This document shows positions 1 through 9,552 of a stretch of 64,000 bases of DNA, piece by piece. Location of the stretch: NCBI GenBank assembly GCA_002794775.1, contig NBAY01000012.1, positions 67,001 to 131,000 on the forward strand, in the 5' to 3' direction. The translations under genes and the position numbers were made by a program. A model generated the notes under the pieces. It searched no databases. It had not been told where the DNA came from and worked only from the letters and a program-made list of their open reading frames with translations. The stretch comes from Porodaedalea pini. Lineage: Eukaryota; Basidiomycota; Agaricomycetes; Hymenochaetales; Hymenochaetaceae. The stretch's first letter is position 1. The number at the start of each line of letters is the position of its first letter.

Positions 1-295
1 TGATCATGAACTTCACCAGTGCTACACAAAGTGCCTGTTTGTAAGCCACCAAGTAGAGAATGACTAAGTCTAATATGCCTTGTGGTTTGATATGGTCTCA
101 GTCTGACCATGATATAGTTATTTCATTTATACAGTACATGCCAGAGGTGCAAGTGACAAAGGAACAATGACAATCCTGATGGTGGAAGGCTACAATACAA
201 TATACTGTAGATCCAGGAAGACCGAGATAGATTAAATACAACCTTGAGTACCTTGGATTTCAAACTGACCTACTTCACCGAAATTGAGCCCGTTC

Positions 296-1172
296 CTATG
301 CGCTAGAGGTCGCCTTCTCTGATTTCGAGTAGGTAGACGGGTCCGAACCTGGAGCAGGCGGTGCCCTAAACATATTGAAGTGCATAATCGACAGTTGATC
401 AGGGAAAAGCCTGCCGCCCATGAGATGCAGGACATCATGATGAGCTCCCTGGCGTGCAAACGTAGCGATCAAAAAATTCAGTACGTTTGGAATGTGATTC
501 AGTGTATACCCAGTCACCGCTTTGTCCCGCATACTTTATGTATCCGAGAACCAAGGACATGAGCCGGTTGAAGACCTGAGCGTTGCTCATGAGGCTCCAA
601 CTATGACGCCTCGGAATCGTCTATAAGAAGTAGCCAGACAGTGATGCTACTATGACATGGAATCTAGGTCTAGAATAGTAAGCTGGATATCCTTCCTCGA
701 CAGAAATAGACACACGCTAGCAAGTCAGGGGTCACTGGGTTAATCAACGGCTCAATAACCTTGTGGAAATTGAAGAAATTCCGAGTCCCTTTGCAATAAG
801 AAACATTAGACAAGACGGTCAGACATGTAATAGGACAAGGGGGGACTGCAACAGTTAGAGAACTCTTGCGTTACAAAGCACAGGTCCAGAATATCATCCT
901 CATTCTCGTATCGAATCATGGATGTTGCGTTCTTCTCGAACGAATCCCAGTTCCGCTCGGTTTGGGACATTGCCTTCGGTTTCTTCAGACATTCGTAGTC
1001 CATTTCAAGTCTCCAGTGTGCACCCACTTCATAGACATTCTGTTGGGAAATGGCGCAGCTTCAAGTAAGAACAGCAAGTTCTGCATGACCGTAGCATCGT
1101 ATTTGACATCGAGGCGCTTACGGATGCCAAAAGCCTTGATGCACCGGTTTTGCTGGAGTTTAGCGATACCTG
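296..1172 (-). CDS. Unrecognised multi-exon gene, 5' part unresolved, with frame breaks
   Basis: I do not recognise the family. Several stretches on the minus strand read like protein rather than noise. One runs from about 1172 to 1020 (contains IKAFGIRKRLDVKYDATVMQ). One runs from about 1000 to 845 (contains DYECLKKPKAMSQTERNWDSF). A short one lies near 790-730 (FNFHKVIEPLINPVTPDLLA). The last ends at a TAG at 296-298 and contains HIPNVLNFLIATFARQGA. The 1172 end looks like a splice acceptor (TCATTCAG), so an upstream exon is expected but not found. The first and second stretches, and two pieces of the last, are joined only if one G is added near 1004 and near 528. This suggests sequence indels or a decaying gene. 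No signal peptide or membrane segment is visible. The identity and exon structure are both open. Confidence 0.35.
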
Positions 1173-1529
1173 AATGATAATTTCAGTCTTTCGATCTCTG
1201 CGAAATCGGTTCTCTAGGGCTGTTATCCGACTAGATGGTGAAAGTCAAGCTTCAAGATTCACCGGCGTATAAATAATCGCGTGTCACACTAACGAGTCGT
1301 ATTGAGTCACCTGAGCTGCGACCATCGTGTCTCGAGGCGAGGCCGTATCAATGCATAGTTCCTGCATGCCTTGACACTGTGTAAAAGATCAAGAAGGATC
1401 CGGAATTATAAGTGTCAGTACAGTTGGGGCGCTGAGCTCCGCGTCTATACATCTTCAGGTTTGGATAGGGTCTGTACGGTATTCTCTACCCAACTCCGAC
1501 GCTTCAGCTTGTTGAGACTTCTTCGACCT
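1173..1529. other. Intergenic stretch, nothing recognised
   Basis: About 360 bases between two minus-strand genes. It should hold the 5' part or promoter of the 296-1172 gene (an AT-rich TTTATACG box sits near 1266 on the minus strand) and the 3' UTR of the next gene. No gene, repeat or RNA was recognised. Confidence 0.3.
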
Positions 1530-3768
1530 CTAAACATCCTTCGAGGACTTCCAATCATGCTCTTGCGTCGTGGAGGGAGGGTCAGGAAACTCTTTCGCGT
1601 CTGCTTTACGAACCCGCTTGGATTCTCTGATTGTACTCGTCAGTAATTGTAGATCAAGGAACGGAAATGTCGGAACAAACCTTTTAATCTCCTTCAGAGG
1701 CAAGGAATAGAGCCTTTTGAGCTCCCTGTCAACTCTGGTGAAGAACTTTTTCCTTCCCCCTTCGCGATAAAGTTGACGCTTATAGGAGGCTAGCATCAGT
1801 CGGTCACTGATACCATCTAGAAGTATATCCACTCACAAGGAGAGAGAGCGTGTCAAGCTCTACATTAGTAGCTTCTTTCTTATCCAGAGAGCACGCTAAA
1901 GCAGCTAGCGGTAACTTTTTGCCGACAGACGCATCAATCTGAATGGCATATGAATAGAAACGGTGAGTAAGGGCAAAGTTACTCCAACCAAGGTCTTACC
2001 GCCTCTATGATATGACGTCGAGCTTCGGAAAAATTCTTTTGCCATTGAAGCTCCAAGGCCTTGAGCTTGGCAAGGTCCGTCGTCCAAGAACGATCTAAGC
2101 CAACTTTTTCTGGCCTTGCTCGTATGAATTCCTGAAAGGAGTGGCCAAGAGTTTAATCCGTGACGTTTGAAGTAAACGTTAATCCACTCACTAGAAATTT
2201 CCATGTATTAAGCGATCTATCTTTGAAGAAAAAAGCACCAGAGAAATTTAACAGAAGCTTGCGTGCAATTTCGTTGAACTGCAGCTGCAGATACAAGCCA
2301 TTAGCTTAGGAAGAGAAGTATGCTCGACACGTAGAGAAAAACCTTTGTTTTTTCCGGGATCTTCCATGGGCACTGTGCCATGTGCTGAGCGACGAGGAAT
2401 GTGAGTTTTCTGTCATCAGGTTCCTATAATCTCAAATAATAAATACCATGCAACAGCGAATACCAGTGATACTGACGTTGTCGATCTCTTGAAGGACATC
2501 CACACTATCTTTTGACAAGCCCAGACTAAAACCCAGCTTATGGACCCAACGCTCATCTTCGTCAGCCACGACGGTATCTTCGGACGCCGGCCACTGTTCG
2601 TCTGTGCGACCCTCCGATGGCGGCAAGAACCTTGCAACAGAAGTTTCGGCCACTATGTCTGTGTTCGAAGAAGGAGCTTGAACCTGCAAACGGATTCAGT
2701 GATCGGGAGCAGCTGGGAGTACATGACTTGCCTGTTCCTTCTTGTTTTCCTTTCTATTCCTTTTCTCCTTTTTGGACTTCAGAGGCGAGGACTGCGTGTG
2801 CTTCGCAGTTTGAGATCTAGCGCAGAAGGTGGCGAAGTATAACAAACAAACGGCCGATAGAAAAGTGCCACATACTCGACAGCAATCGTCGGCCCTCTCC
2901 CTGCCTCGACCTTCAACTCCTTCCTTTTCTTCTTCTTCTTAGGCACTGCCTCTTGCTCTTGTGCAGGGCAACAACCAGATCTTGAAAGAGACCATCTAAG
3001 AAACACAAAACATAGACAGTGTTTTCAAATGGTGCGCAACATACTCGACCGTCAGATCAGAAGCTGGTGCCCTTTTCCTCTTTTTGTCCACCGTTAATGA
3101 CCCGGCTTCACGGCTTGCAATTTGTACGGAACTACGAGTCGAAGAGTCAGATATCAGAGTAGAGTGAAAATAAGATGAGAATAAAGTAAACCTAGGCCTG
3201 GTATTTGATGTCGCCGGCGGTTCCGTGAATTTCACTTTCTTCTGTTTCTGTACCTTGAGCCGCTCGGCTCGTTCCCGGCAAGGGGAGTTGACAGCCAGGC
3301 TTCGTGCATGAGTGTCCGTACGGCTCGGGCGTATCAACGAGACCGAAGGTAGGAATAGTGGGCCACTGTTTGGAGGCGTCGGAGTTCGGAGCAATGATGT
3401 CCCGAAGTTCCACTCATGTGGAACGTGCGGACAGTCAGACGAAGAGCTTCATAGGACGAGAGAATTGATGAGTGATTACGAGAGGCCAAGGATTTGGGTG
3501 AGACTCACCCAGTTCTCAAAGCGTCCTGCATTGCCTGCTTCTTGACTGGAGTAGAGGGTGAATCAAGCCCATCGATTTCGTCAATGGTCCGTTTCGAACG
3601 TGTCGACTTCGGGCTAGCATTAGTTGACACCGACGATGGTGGTTCCGGGAGCGTCTCCCACCTGGGAGCTGATAATGGAGTTGAAGGTGGTGGCTTGTGA
3701 GTCTTCAACTTTGGAGTTATGAGCGGCCTGGAGAGGGGACGAGCGAAAAGAACATTCTGCGCAGACAT
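1530..3768 (-). CDS. Hypothetical lysine-rich, probably nuclear protein (multi-exon)
   Basis: A minus-strand gene of roughly ten short exons, product not recognised. The start is an ATG at 3768 (MSAQNVLFARPLSRPLITPK). The first exon is Pro/Ser/Lys-rich and disordered, and ends at a GTGAGT donor near 3504. Later exons add basic clusters, including runs of Lys near 2910-2945 and a KKRKRAP-type motif near 3070, so nuclear location is a reasonable inference. A middle part (about 2430-2690, WVHKLGFSLGLSKDSVDVL) and a later part (about 2000-2135, KALELQWQKNFSEARRHIIE) look globular or helical. The likely C-terminus ends at a stop at 1530 after another basic stretch. The exon joins are inferred. It lies tail-to-head behind TAM41 on the same strand. 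Confidence 0.5.
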
Positions 3769-4302
3769 ATCGGGGATTGCTTGGTGAGATGGGGTAGGAT
3801 TGAACACTCAGGAGCTTTGGACCAAGTTCATCCATCGGCGGAGTACTTATACCATTGACGTATGGGTCGAGAGCGATTCGATCGCTTCGTTGACGGCCAA
3901 GTGGTACTGCACGAAAATCTGGTGTGATTAATAGAACATTTGACTAGGCACAAAGTGCCGTGATTAAGTGAAAGAGCAGAGAAACGGCGTCGCCAGCGTA
4001 GTTGTGAAGAGTCATCGCTCTAAATTTCTACACAGAATGCCCCTACTCATCCATGTTTCAGCCTTCAAGATCCCCGTGTCTTGTCGTTGATCGGACGGTC
4101 GGACCTAGTGGTGCGAATCGGCAAGCATTTTAGATGTTCTTCTTTTACGATAATCCTTTGTTACATTACTATACCTGTCTAGTGTAAGAGAACCGTGGAT
4201 ACAAAAACAAACGAACCGACTTACAAATGAGTAGTGTTCAGACGAATAACGGAGAGGATAACGCCATAAAATTACTGATATCCCAGATATATTCTAGTGT
4301 TT
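3769..4302. other. Intergenic region, promoter of the lysine-rich gene and 3' UTR of TAM41
   Basis: 534 bases between two minus-strand genes. No coding exon or repeat was recognised. By position it should carry the promoter of the gene starting at 3768 and the 3' end of TAM41. Confidence 0.4.
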
Positions 4303-5692
4303 TTACTTCCCTTTCCACCACTTTCCAACCTTTTCCGCCGAATACCGCATGCTTTTGCCTAGACCGGCGCTAACGATGCCTTTTGCCGTCTGTACAGCCG
4401 CGGGATAGCGAACAATGCCTCGCATTTCTGTTTGAAACATAGTAATGTTGAAGAATATCAGAAAGAGCCGGAGATTAGATAAAAGAATAAAAATTCGAAG
4501 AAAAGGATGACACGGACCCGATCGGAGGACCTCTTCCAGGCGCTTGTCGCCAGCGACCTTCAGCCAAAAAGCGGACTCGTCCGCTTCCTTCGGCGGTATA
4601 TCCGAACGTGATGAAAATTGAGTAGTCAACCTCGAGCGAAGCGTTGCTGGTAGCTTCTTGATATGTGCGGCGCGAGTCTGAGGGCTCACGTCCTGCTCAA
4701 TCGTGCTCGCGCTAGGAGACCAGTGCACGCCCGGCAAGCCGATTGCGAGACGCTGATACAACTCTTTGAACTGTGGCGACTGCTTCTTGACAATATTACT
4801 GATCTTCGAACGGTTCTCTGCCGGTAAGAGCATCCGAGGATCGCCATCATAGCTGATTGCCGTAATAGTCTCAAACAATTCTCGCTCCGAGAAATTCTGG
4901 GGAAGAGTCAACAGTGCAGTTCGCAACGCCGATGTAAGGTTCACTTGTTGCGTGAGGCGCACTCGAGCATCGTCTTTGATTATCCGTAAAGGTTTGTGCA
5001 TGCGACCCGCGAGGTACAGTGTTTTCCAGGTCAATAGGTCTGAGCAGAGATTGTCAATGGACGTTACACCGTATTTGATAGTCTTAAAAAGTATATCATG
5101 AGTTCGCATGCATATAATCAGGTTCTGATGTACTCACGATACCGTTGACACGAACGAAGGTGTTGAACCACACACCGGGACCAACTTCCTGAACCCGTGA
5201 GACGAAATCGGAGCCTAACATGCGCGCATGAAGGGGATAATGTCCGGGGAACTGATTCATGTTGATGGAAGTGCCAATGGTCGGGATGGCGGACGGCAAA
5301 CATGAAATCTAGCATGGGCGTCTTCCCCTCCTCCTTCATTACCGCGTAGCCATCCTGCTCAAAGACGCCCGAGCCGTAGGCAAAGGCATAGCGGATGGGG
5401 CGCTAAACTGGGCGACTATCTCCTCGAGCAATGCGCGGGTCGAGCTCGACACGGACAGGAGCTGGTTTTGACCAAAGTTAGGAGGTAACGACGTGATTGC
5501 ATGCGGCTGGCTGTTGGATGGGTAGCGCGGCGATGGGTGAAGGCGTGTGCGCGGTCGGGAAGGCGGCTTTGCGGGTGGTGGTAGAGCATCTGCCGCCACA
5601 GATACTGACGACGATGAAGGGGCGTGTTCTGTTGCGAAGGAGCGGATGAGCTGGAGTTGGACGCGACGGGTGCAGCGGGTTGAGGCGAGCAT
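4303..5692 (-). CDS. TAM41: Mitochondrial CDP-diacylglycerol synthase TAM41 (frame breaks in one exon)
   Basis: TAM41 makes CDP-diacylglycerol from phosphatidic acid and CTP at the matrix side of the mitochondrial inner membrane, the first step toward cardiolipin. The ATG at 5692 opens an Arg/Ser-rich mitochondrial-type leader (MLASTRCTRRVQLQLIRSFA). Family motifs follow in order: PPNFGQNQLL, the nucleotidyltransferase signature YAFAYGSGVFEQDGY, LDFMFAV, INMNQFPGHY, GPGVWFNTFV, YGVTS, LAGRMHKP, and the C-terminal IVRYPAAVQTAKGIVSAGLG. Introns with GTGAGT..AAG (near 5080-5135) and GTCCGT..CAG (near 4430-4520) fit. The segment 5280-5390 is in another frame than its flanks. It needs one added base near 5400 and one removed base near 5283. 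It ends up intact otherwise, at about 415 residues. It is divergent from Derlin, 172 bp apart. Confidence 0.9.
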
Positions 5693-5864
5693 TATGACAG
5701 TAGAGAGCAGAGTTGTTTGCGGCTGTGTCCGTGATCGACCGTCCGTCGACGTCGGCGCACGTGAAGGTCGTGTCGTGGCAGCTCGACGCGTACTCGGTAC
5801 TGAGAGCCATTTCACCCACAACGAGCTCGACTTGCTCAACACTGTCAAAGCCGACGCTGACGAT
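5693..5864. promoter_or_regulatory. Divergent promoter between TAM41 and Derlin
   Basis: Only 172 bp separate the two start codons, so both genes must draw on the same short region. It contains a palindromic CACGTG box at 5758-5763 and a GACGTC-type motif just upstream. Which of these is used, and by which gene, cannot be told from sequence. Confidence 0.5.
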
Positions 5865-6730
5865 ATGCCTGTTGGAATTGAAGCATGGTTCAACCAGGTT
5901 CCGCCCATTACGCGGGGCTGGCTTGCGTGCGCCGTCCTGACTAGCCTTGCAGTGGTGAGCAACCCGCAGTACGCATTCTCAACGCGACGCTGAAATTGTC
6001 GCATACTCTCTCTAGCAATGCCAGATGATAACGCCTCTTCAGCTCTACTTCAGCTACAAGAGCGCATTCAAGAACGTCCAGGTGAGTGTCGACATGTTCA
6101 CTGTCACGCTCCATGCAACCGCTGAATGCGACATTGTAGTTGTGGCGGGCGTTCACGACATTCTTTTACTTTGGAAACATATCGATCGATTTTGTGTTCC
6201 ATATGTTCTTCTTGTGAGCGCTCTATCGTTTTGCTTTTGTGGTAATGGCCAACAGCTCTTTCCTTTAGCATGAGGTATAGCAGGATGCTAGAGGAATCCT
6301 CCTTCGCCCATCGCCGAGCCGATTACCTATGGCTCCTATTACAATCCGCAGTTATGCTCCTCGTACGCCTCATCTTCAACTCGCCAGCCCCATTCTTATA
6401 TTAACATGTCTGATTTTATATCAGCTACTGTCGCCCCTCGTAAATATGCCCTTCCTCTCTTCCCCACTCGCATTCGTTCCCATCTATCTCTGGTCCCGAC
6501 GGCACCCAAACACGCGAATATCGCTATTCGGAGTCGTGACGGTCACCGCACCCTATCTGCCGCTCGCCCTCGTTGCCTTTTCATGGCTTCTAAACGGCAC
6601 CTGGCGCGCCGCCGCGGGAGACCTTCTTGGCTGCGCGGTCGCCCATCTAGCTTGGTTTGTTAGGGATGTGTGGGCAAGGGAGATGATTGGTGGGCAGGGC
6701 GTCTGGAGCGAGGCTCCGGAAGGGCTGTGA
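5865..6730 (+). CDS. Derlin family ER membrane protein (ERAD)
   Basis: Derlins are rhomboid-like pseudoproteases that help retrotranslocate misfolded ER proteins in ER-associated degradation. Five exons give a 209-residue protein, usual for the family: 5865-5954, 6016-6081, 6140-6213, 6269-6362 and 6425-6730. All junctions keep frame. Hallmarks are the N-terminus MPVGIEAWFNQVPPITRG, the motif LWRAFTTFFYFG (the conserved WR of derlins), RYSRMLEE, and LWSRRHPNTRISLFGV followed by TAPYLPLALVAFSWLL. About six hydrophobic segments are visible. No catalytic Ser-His pair is expected or seen. The fourth intron (6363-6424, GTACGC..CAG) removes an apparent frame switch. The stop TGA is at 6728-6730. 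Confidence 0.93.
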
Positions 6731-7159
6731 GTACCATGTCCCAATCGTGTTGCTGATCATTTCATTTGATGCCGAGGTTATCCCGCTTCTAGGAAAAGGC
6801 TTTTCGGGGATCTATAGACACACAATCACTTAATTCGGGATTTGTACTATGCACTCTATCCTAAGCAATCAAAACGTATCTCATTGTAGATGTTCCCCGA
6901 GTCGAAGATCTGCCTACGGTAGGACCAGGTCAGGATAAGTTAAATACAGGCGTATAGGAGCATATCCAAGATGGATGAACTGAAAGGAAGGCATGTGAGT
7001 AGAACGGTGTACGAAAAGACGACCCGCGTAAATGAAAGTAATTCAGTTTAATGGAGCTGTAAGATGTAACGACAAACCCAGCTGAACATCGACGACAAAT
7101 CATCAGAAATCACTATAATCCAGAATTCAGCCAAATATATGCGTCAAGTGCGGTATAAA
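6731..7159. other. Convergent intergenic region, 3' UTRs
   Basis: 429 bases between the ends of Derlin (plus) and the NDPK-like gene (minus). It is expected to hold both 3' UTRs. No gene or repeat was recognised. Confidence 0.5.
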
Positions 7160-8887
7160 TCAGACTATCATGGAGGCGCGGCGGTTGACGACGGGCACTT
7201 TCTTCACAGGGGGTGTTGGCCCGCCCATCTTGGCGCGCAGAAGTGCGCTGCGATTCGTGCGAGGTTCGATCGACGGAGGACGCGGTGGCATCGCACGTAC
7301 GGCTGCAGGCTCGTCTACGGTCTCATTCTTAGGAGTCGCCGAAGAAACATTGAGCGGCTTCTGGGATGTAGAGCGCCCAAGCGAGGAGAAACGTCCGTTG
7401 GAAGTCGGTACGACGGTGGGCTGGCGGTTAGCCAGTGATGAGCTTGAACGAGACAGAGAGGAGCTGGGGCGAGAAGGTGATAGAACTGTCTGAGAAGAAC
7501 TGCGAGAGAGACTACCGGGCGCCTTGGGAGCACTGGGTTGGCGGACTACGATATCGAAGCAAGACCTGTTACTAAAGTACTGAAAAAAGGTCAACAAGTA
7601 GGTGTGCTTACACATGAACGATGTCGGAGGCGCATTGTCCTTCTTCGCGCGGAGTTCAGCGCTCTTGTTCAAGCGGGGCGAGACGGTAGGTGCCTGCACG
7701 CTCGCCACCGAAATCGTCTCGCGACGCTTGTGCCCGGGTACACCCTCAAATGTCCCACCACTGGTCGAAGGACGCGTCTTCGGGCGAGAAGGTGCAGATG
7801 GAGCCGGCTGACCTAGCCTAAGCGATGCCGCACGTGTCATCCGAGGTGCGATGACGGGTGGGGCAGTCGATGCGACCTGAATAGTAGTTGAGCGCTTGTG
7901 CCCCGGAACATCCATGAACGCCTGCTTTTGTTCTTCCTTTGTGGGCGCGACGCGTGGACGGTCATGTCGACTGGGCGGGACGGCGGTGCCAGCGCGGAGG
8001 GCCGCAGCGCGCGTGGTGCGTGGTGAGATATCGGGAGTTTCGTTCGTCTTCGGGACGGGGCGCGCTCTGAACGGCACCTTGCCATTTGGAGAGCCTTTGC
8101 TTGAGCTATAGGAGACAACAGAAGTAAAACCGGGCATTCGCGATCCATTAGAACTTGAGAGGCGCACGGACTGCGAAAGCTGAGACGACGATGGGGAGAG
8201 CATGTTCTCGCGAGTCTGCCAGTCGTCACTTGCCGTACCATTCTCGGTCACGGTGTTGTTGCCTAGTTCATGCTGAATATCGTTGACACCATCCAGTCCA
8301 TCAGGCTCCTGCGATGAAAAGGGGGGACTCGACTGGAACAGGCACTGGATCTGCACCTCTGCGATCTCAGTATCGGGGGAACCCATGAGCGCGTTCTGTG
8401 CAGCGTCCACGCCGTACACAGCGCGCAGGGAGTTGGGACTGAGTTCGCGAGCGCGTTCTGGATTCTCTTCACCCATGAGCGCTTTCCAGACCTCGACAGC
8501 GCGACGACGTTCGAGGACATAAACCCAGACCGGCCCCCTAGAGCGTGAACAAACCGTGAGTATGACAACGCGAATGACAAGGAGTGAGAAAAACGCGTAC
8601 TCGAAAAGAGACGGCGTGTCATTTCCGAAGAGCTCACGCAAAAACTCCTGGTCGGAGTTCTGGTCGAATTCCATCTGCCGTTCCTTCACTATCTGCAAGG
8701 GTGTTTAAGCTCGTGTTCAGTTTCGCGTCATACGCCGACAACGTACCTCAAAGCCCGCCTTCTGTATGCGCTCTTCTATAGTCATCCTGTGCCCAAGGGC
8801 ATGGTTCTTGATAATTCCGACGGTGCGCGTCAGACGAGCGCGTGAACCATTCGAACCGTCGGAAGTAGGCGTGTGGGTGCCAGACAT
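7160..8887 (-). CDS. NDP kinase-like domain protein with repeat-rich disordered tail
   Basis: The first ~135 residues match the nucleoside diphosphate kinase fold: RTVGIIKNHALGHRMTIEERI, then IQKAGFEIVKERQMEF, VWVYVLERRRAVEVWKALMG, and SLRAVYGVDAAQNALMGSPD. In active NDP kinases the last motif is NAxHGSD, whose His carries the phosphate. Here the His is Met, and the IKPD lysine motif reads IKNH, so transferase activity is unlikely. Exons: 8747-8887, 8601-8692, then 8537 down to the TGA at 7160. A further GTGTAAG intron is probable near 7570-7610. The ATG at 8887 is the only suitable start. The remaining ~380 residues are Ser/Pro/Arg-rich and hold a repeated PRxTRxAxLRA motif (see separate feature). 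Function is unknown; a binding or scaffold role is inference. Confidence 0.8.
7165..8080 (-). repeat. Intragenic protein repeats in the NDPK-like tail
   Basis: Four copies of a basic motif are seen in the translated tail: ISPRTTRAAALRAG, IAPRMTRAASLRLG, VSPRLNKSAELRAK and IEPRTNRSALLRAK (the last just before the C-terminus). The first two copies are each followed, about 30 residues on, by a second motif, DVPGHKRSTTIQVAS and GVPGHKRRETISVAS, giving a composite unit of roughly 55 residues. The DNA has diverged between copies while the protein motif is kept, which points to selection at the protein level. Confidence 0.75.
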
Positions 8888-9552
8888 GTCGAGAAGCTGC
8901 TAGGTATGTAACGTGATAGATACAGTAGATAAATATAAAGAAAAGGGAGGCGAGATTAGATCAAGACAAAGCAGTCGATGCAGAGGCTTCAAAACGAAGA
9001 ATAGAAAGATGTTTAGGACTAAGGAAACGAGCGAAAGACGAGTACTGGTGGTTGTTGCAACGGCACTCGCCTCTGGTCTCAGCCACAACAAGCTTGTTTC
9101 TCACGATTACAGTTCGATTGGCTGCGACACTGTAGAATTGAACAGCATGTAGCTACGAGGCTTTTGGCAAGAAAAGTATAGAAAATAAGAGATAATTCGC
9201 CTCTTTACTTCATTTCAGTCAACATATGATACCAGTATTAATGCACCCCGAGTCGCTATGTTCTGTGAATTAATTTCATTTCGCCTGGAGCCGCAATTTG
9301 CATCCGTGAGGTTAAATTTCCAAAATTGGAAACCAACGCTTGAACTGCTCAGTTAAACTTACTGTACCTGCAGAGAACTCTCCGCTCCTCTTCGTCTCCG
9401 TCGTCGCTGCCAAGCCACATCCCGTTCTTTCTACACTTCATCACTGCCCACATCGTTGGCACCTATAGCGCTGCTCTCTGCTGCTGGCAAATCGGAGAAC
9501 ACGTCTTCCATAGGCTTTGAATGCATTGCTGGCAAAGTGGCGAACAACACCC
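8888..9552. promoter_or_regulatory. Divergent promoter region, NDPK-like / CaaX-protein genes
   Basis: 665 bases between two divergent start codons. The part near 9390-9430 is CT-rich, as is common upstream of fungal start sites. No coding exon was recognised. Confidence 0.4.

Noticed and set aside
6360..6425. Apparent frameshift in Derlin before the PLVNMPFL motif
   Set aside because: A 62-nt intron (6363-6424, GTACGC..ATCAG) joins the two frames exactly and restores the family spacing, so no break is needed.
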